Origin: Porogramme epimiltina
Taxonomy: Eukaryota; Basidiomycota; Agaricomycetes; Polyporales; Polyporaceae
Reading direction: 5' to 3'
Assembly: GCA_900155495.1 (NCBI GenBank)
Contig: FTLJ01000317.1
Location: 1-21,191 of the forward strand
Length of the DNA stretch: 21,191 bases
Within the stretch, counting starts at the first letter, position 1, and every line of letters starts with the position of its first letter. Below the pieces are notes generated by a model that had not been told where the DNA came from, ran no database searches, and was given only the letters and a program-made list of their open reading frames with translations. A program made the position numbers and the translations under genes. Shown here one piece after another: positions 19,721 to 21,191 of this stretch.

Positions 19721-20150
19721 ATGCCTCGACCTCGCACTCTACCGGCCCGTCTACGTCATCCCACCTCCACCCGCAACGACAGCACCCTGCGACCGGCGCC
19801 AGATCGAGTTCGGCGGCACCCCGCAGAAGCGGCAGCACGTACGTTGGCCAGATGGCCTCGTCCGCTGCGACGCGCGTGCAGCGCCGCAATCTCACAGCAG
19901 ACGTGCCCCAGCCGTTCGCAGGTCGCCCACAGACTACACGACCTTAATGTCCGGCGGCCGATCGTGCGCGCTGCGCGGTACTCGCCTCTCGCGTCGCGCG
20001 AGGAGCCCAGCGTCGATGCCGTGCACGCCGTGTCGAGCACGGTGCGCGCAGACAGCAAGGAGAAGACGTCCAGCGTGCGGGAGCGGTTGCGGGAGGCGAA
20101 GGTGACGGAAGGGGCCGGGTGCGCGGTGGTATAATGGGGAGCTAGTGGTG
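19721..20150 (-). other. Conserved block with minus-strand coding-like peptide, unit B
   Basis: Homologous to 5960-6399. The minus strand reads VAADEAIWPTYVLPLL, then RGAAELDLAPVAG (about 19880-19790) and, nearer 20130, TTAHPAPSVTFASRNRSRT followed by LDVFSLLSARTVLDTA. No intact frame joins these pieces. The plus-strand frame ending EGAGCAVV with a stop (20134) is also conserved in unit A, so the coding strand is not settled. Confidence 0.35.
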
Positions 20151-21180
20151 CGTGGCGGCGGGAGCGACCAGAACTCGATGCGCCAGAACGTCTACGGTAC
20201 GTCGCGCCGCCTCCCCAGAGCGAAGCAGCGCCTCCTCCTCATCGTCTGATACCCCCCACCCGCAGTGACCTCAATCGAGGACCAGTGCATCTTCGCACTC
20301 CCGAAGCCGGGCGCGGACTCGGAGATCGGGCGCACGGAGCGCATAGAGGTCGCGCGGTGCACGCAACCCGGGTACCGCGCGCGCGTCGTCCCAAATGGTG
20401 TGATCGCGGGCGCGCAATTTGTGCAGATGCCCGACTATGTGCAGGTGACGGGCGTCGGGGATCTCACGGAAATGAACATACCAAGGGCGGCGAGAGCGGC
20501 GAGCTCGACCCGCACGGCGCGCGTAGAAACAGTGAGAGCCGCGCGCGCTCCCTGCGCCGTTTGGCCAGGGGCGCGCCTCCGCATGCTCCTTGCACTCGAC
20601 ACTATTCTCCCACCCGCAGGCAACGCGATCGATGGGCGAGTCTTCTGGAGCGCGCGAGGCGAGCTCCAGCACACACGGTGAGCACCCCTCACAGTACCCA
20701 TCCGTGTCCGCGCGTGCTCACCTCAGACCACCCCTCGCGTTGTGCAGAACTTCGTGGCGCGCGACAGGTTTTGCATCCGCGCGTGCGAGTATGGTCCATG
20801 CGCGCCGCGGTTCTGTCAGGACGTCTACGTCCTCGGCTGCGCGCGGGAAATGCCCGGCAGTGCCGCAGGCGCGCGTTTAACTAGCGCCCGCGCGACGCCC
20901 GCGAGGTGCGCACCCTCTTCGCTCCATTCCGTCCACATTCTTCAAGAGGCCTGCGTCACTGACCTTTGCGCGCGCGCGCTACATCGGCAGTTGGTGGGCG
21001 TGAACGGCACCTGGGCGTGCCCGTAGGGGCAGCCGGCCACCCCGCCCGCACACCCCGCCCGCGCGACGTCCCCCCTGCGCGTTCACGACGCCGCTCGCGA
21101 ACCGCCTCGGGCCCGCGTCGACCACGCGCACGGGATTGGGGGGCAGGGCGTTCCCCAAGCGCGTAAACGAGGCAAGCACT
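20151..21180 (+). pseudogene. Decayed macrophage-activating-glycoprotein-like secreted protein gene, relic B
   Basis: Exon remnants in order: DQNSMRQNVY (about 20170-20198); intron to the GCAG ending about 20265; TSIEDQCIFALPKPGADSE, IGRTERIEVARCTQPGY, VIAGAQFVQMPDYVQVTG and VGDLTEMNIP (about 20265-20482); a frameshift near 20485 before GESGELDPHGA; an intron of about 80 bp; GNAIDGRVFWSARGELQHT (about 20622-20680); an intron; NFVARDRFCIRACEYGP and FCQDVYVLGC (about 20748-20850); then LVGVNGTWACP with a TAG near 21026. This copy is less damaged than relic A in its first half: from 20265 the frame is open for about 215 bp. Cysteines of the family are mostly kept (QC, RC, FC, AC, FC, GC). The signal peptide exon is not found and the window ends in the C-terminal part. 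The family call is from memory. Confidence 0.75.
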
Positions 21181-21191
21181 GCAGTGAGTCC

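Larger units (their letters stand above)
13695..21191 (+). repeat. Segmental duplication unit B (direct repeat of 1-7460)
   Basis: Same gene order and orientation as unit A. The true left end of the duplication cannot be seen, because the part of unit A upstream of base 1 is missing; exons 1-5 of NLR copy 2 and its promoter are therefore also likely to have a counterpart to the left of the window. A block of about 480 bp (19239-19720) is unmatched in unit A. The right end is outside or at the window edge. Confidence 0.88.

Overview
The window looks like nuclear DNA of an agaricomycete (mushroom-forming) basidiomycete, quite possibly a polypore. The genes are split by short GT..AG introns of 56-90 bp, the decayed genes are GC-rich, and the recognisable families (NACHT-WD40 receptors, the 'macrophage activating glycoprotein' secreted family, Ecm4-type glutathione transferases, CmcJ/NvfI-type enzymes) are typical of such genomes. 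I cannot name the species. No rRNA, tRNA, CRISPR array or intact transposon was seen.

The main structure is a direct tandem segmental duplication with a period of about 13.7 kb. Unit A (1 to about 7460) and unit B (13695 to the window end) each hold, in the same order and orientation, a NACHT-WD40 STAND/NLR receptor gene, about 1.6 kb of homologous non-coding flank, a short conserved block with no sense-strand gene, and a decayed copy of a secreted macrophage-activating-glycoprotein-like gene. NLR copy 1 enters from the left edge already inside its NACHT exon and stays open to its stop at 3939. NLR copy 2 is complete (12242-17645). I model it with seven exons and 1672 residues: a disordered Ser/Thr/Pro-rich leader, a helical domain that could be a HeLo/MLKL-type cell-death bundle, a coiled coil, a NACHT ATPase and about 14 WD repeats (two propellers).

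Between the receptors lie only dead genes. In order they are a possible DUF6593-like remnant (about 5680-5930), secreted glycoprotein relic A (about 6400-7460, +), an Ecm4/glutathionyl-hydroquinone-reductase-like relic (8771 down to about 7690, -) and a CmcJ/NvfI/GA4-desaturase-like relic (10050 to about 11084, +). All carry stops, frameshifts or deletions, yet their exon order and many signature residues can still be read. Glycoprotein relic B (about 20150-21180) closes unit B.

The points most worth following are these. (1) Divergence between the receptor copies is mosaic: the NACHT/WD intron and WD blades 6-8 are near-identical, while part of the NACHT exon and blades 5 and 9-11 are strongly diverged. 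This fits gene conversion combined with diversification of the sensor. (2) The N-terminal helical domain of copy 2 is a candidate death effector. (3) Both glycoprotein relics seem to share a frameshift, which would mean the gene died before the duplication. (4) A minus-strand peptide conserved in both units is unexplained. All identity statements are by-eye comparisons of the printed sequence; family assignments rest on remembered family signatures, without any search.
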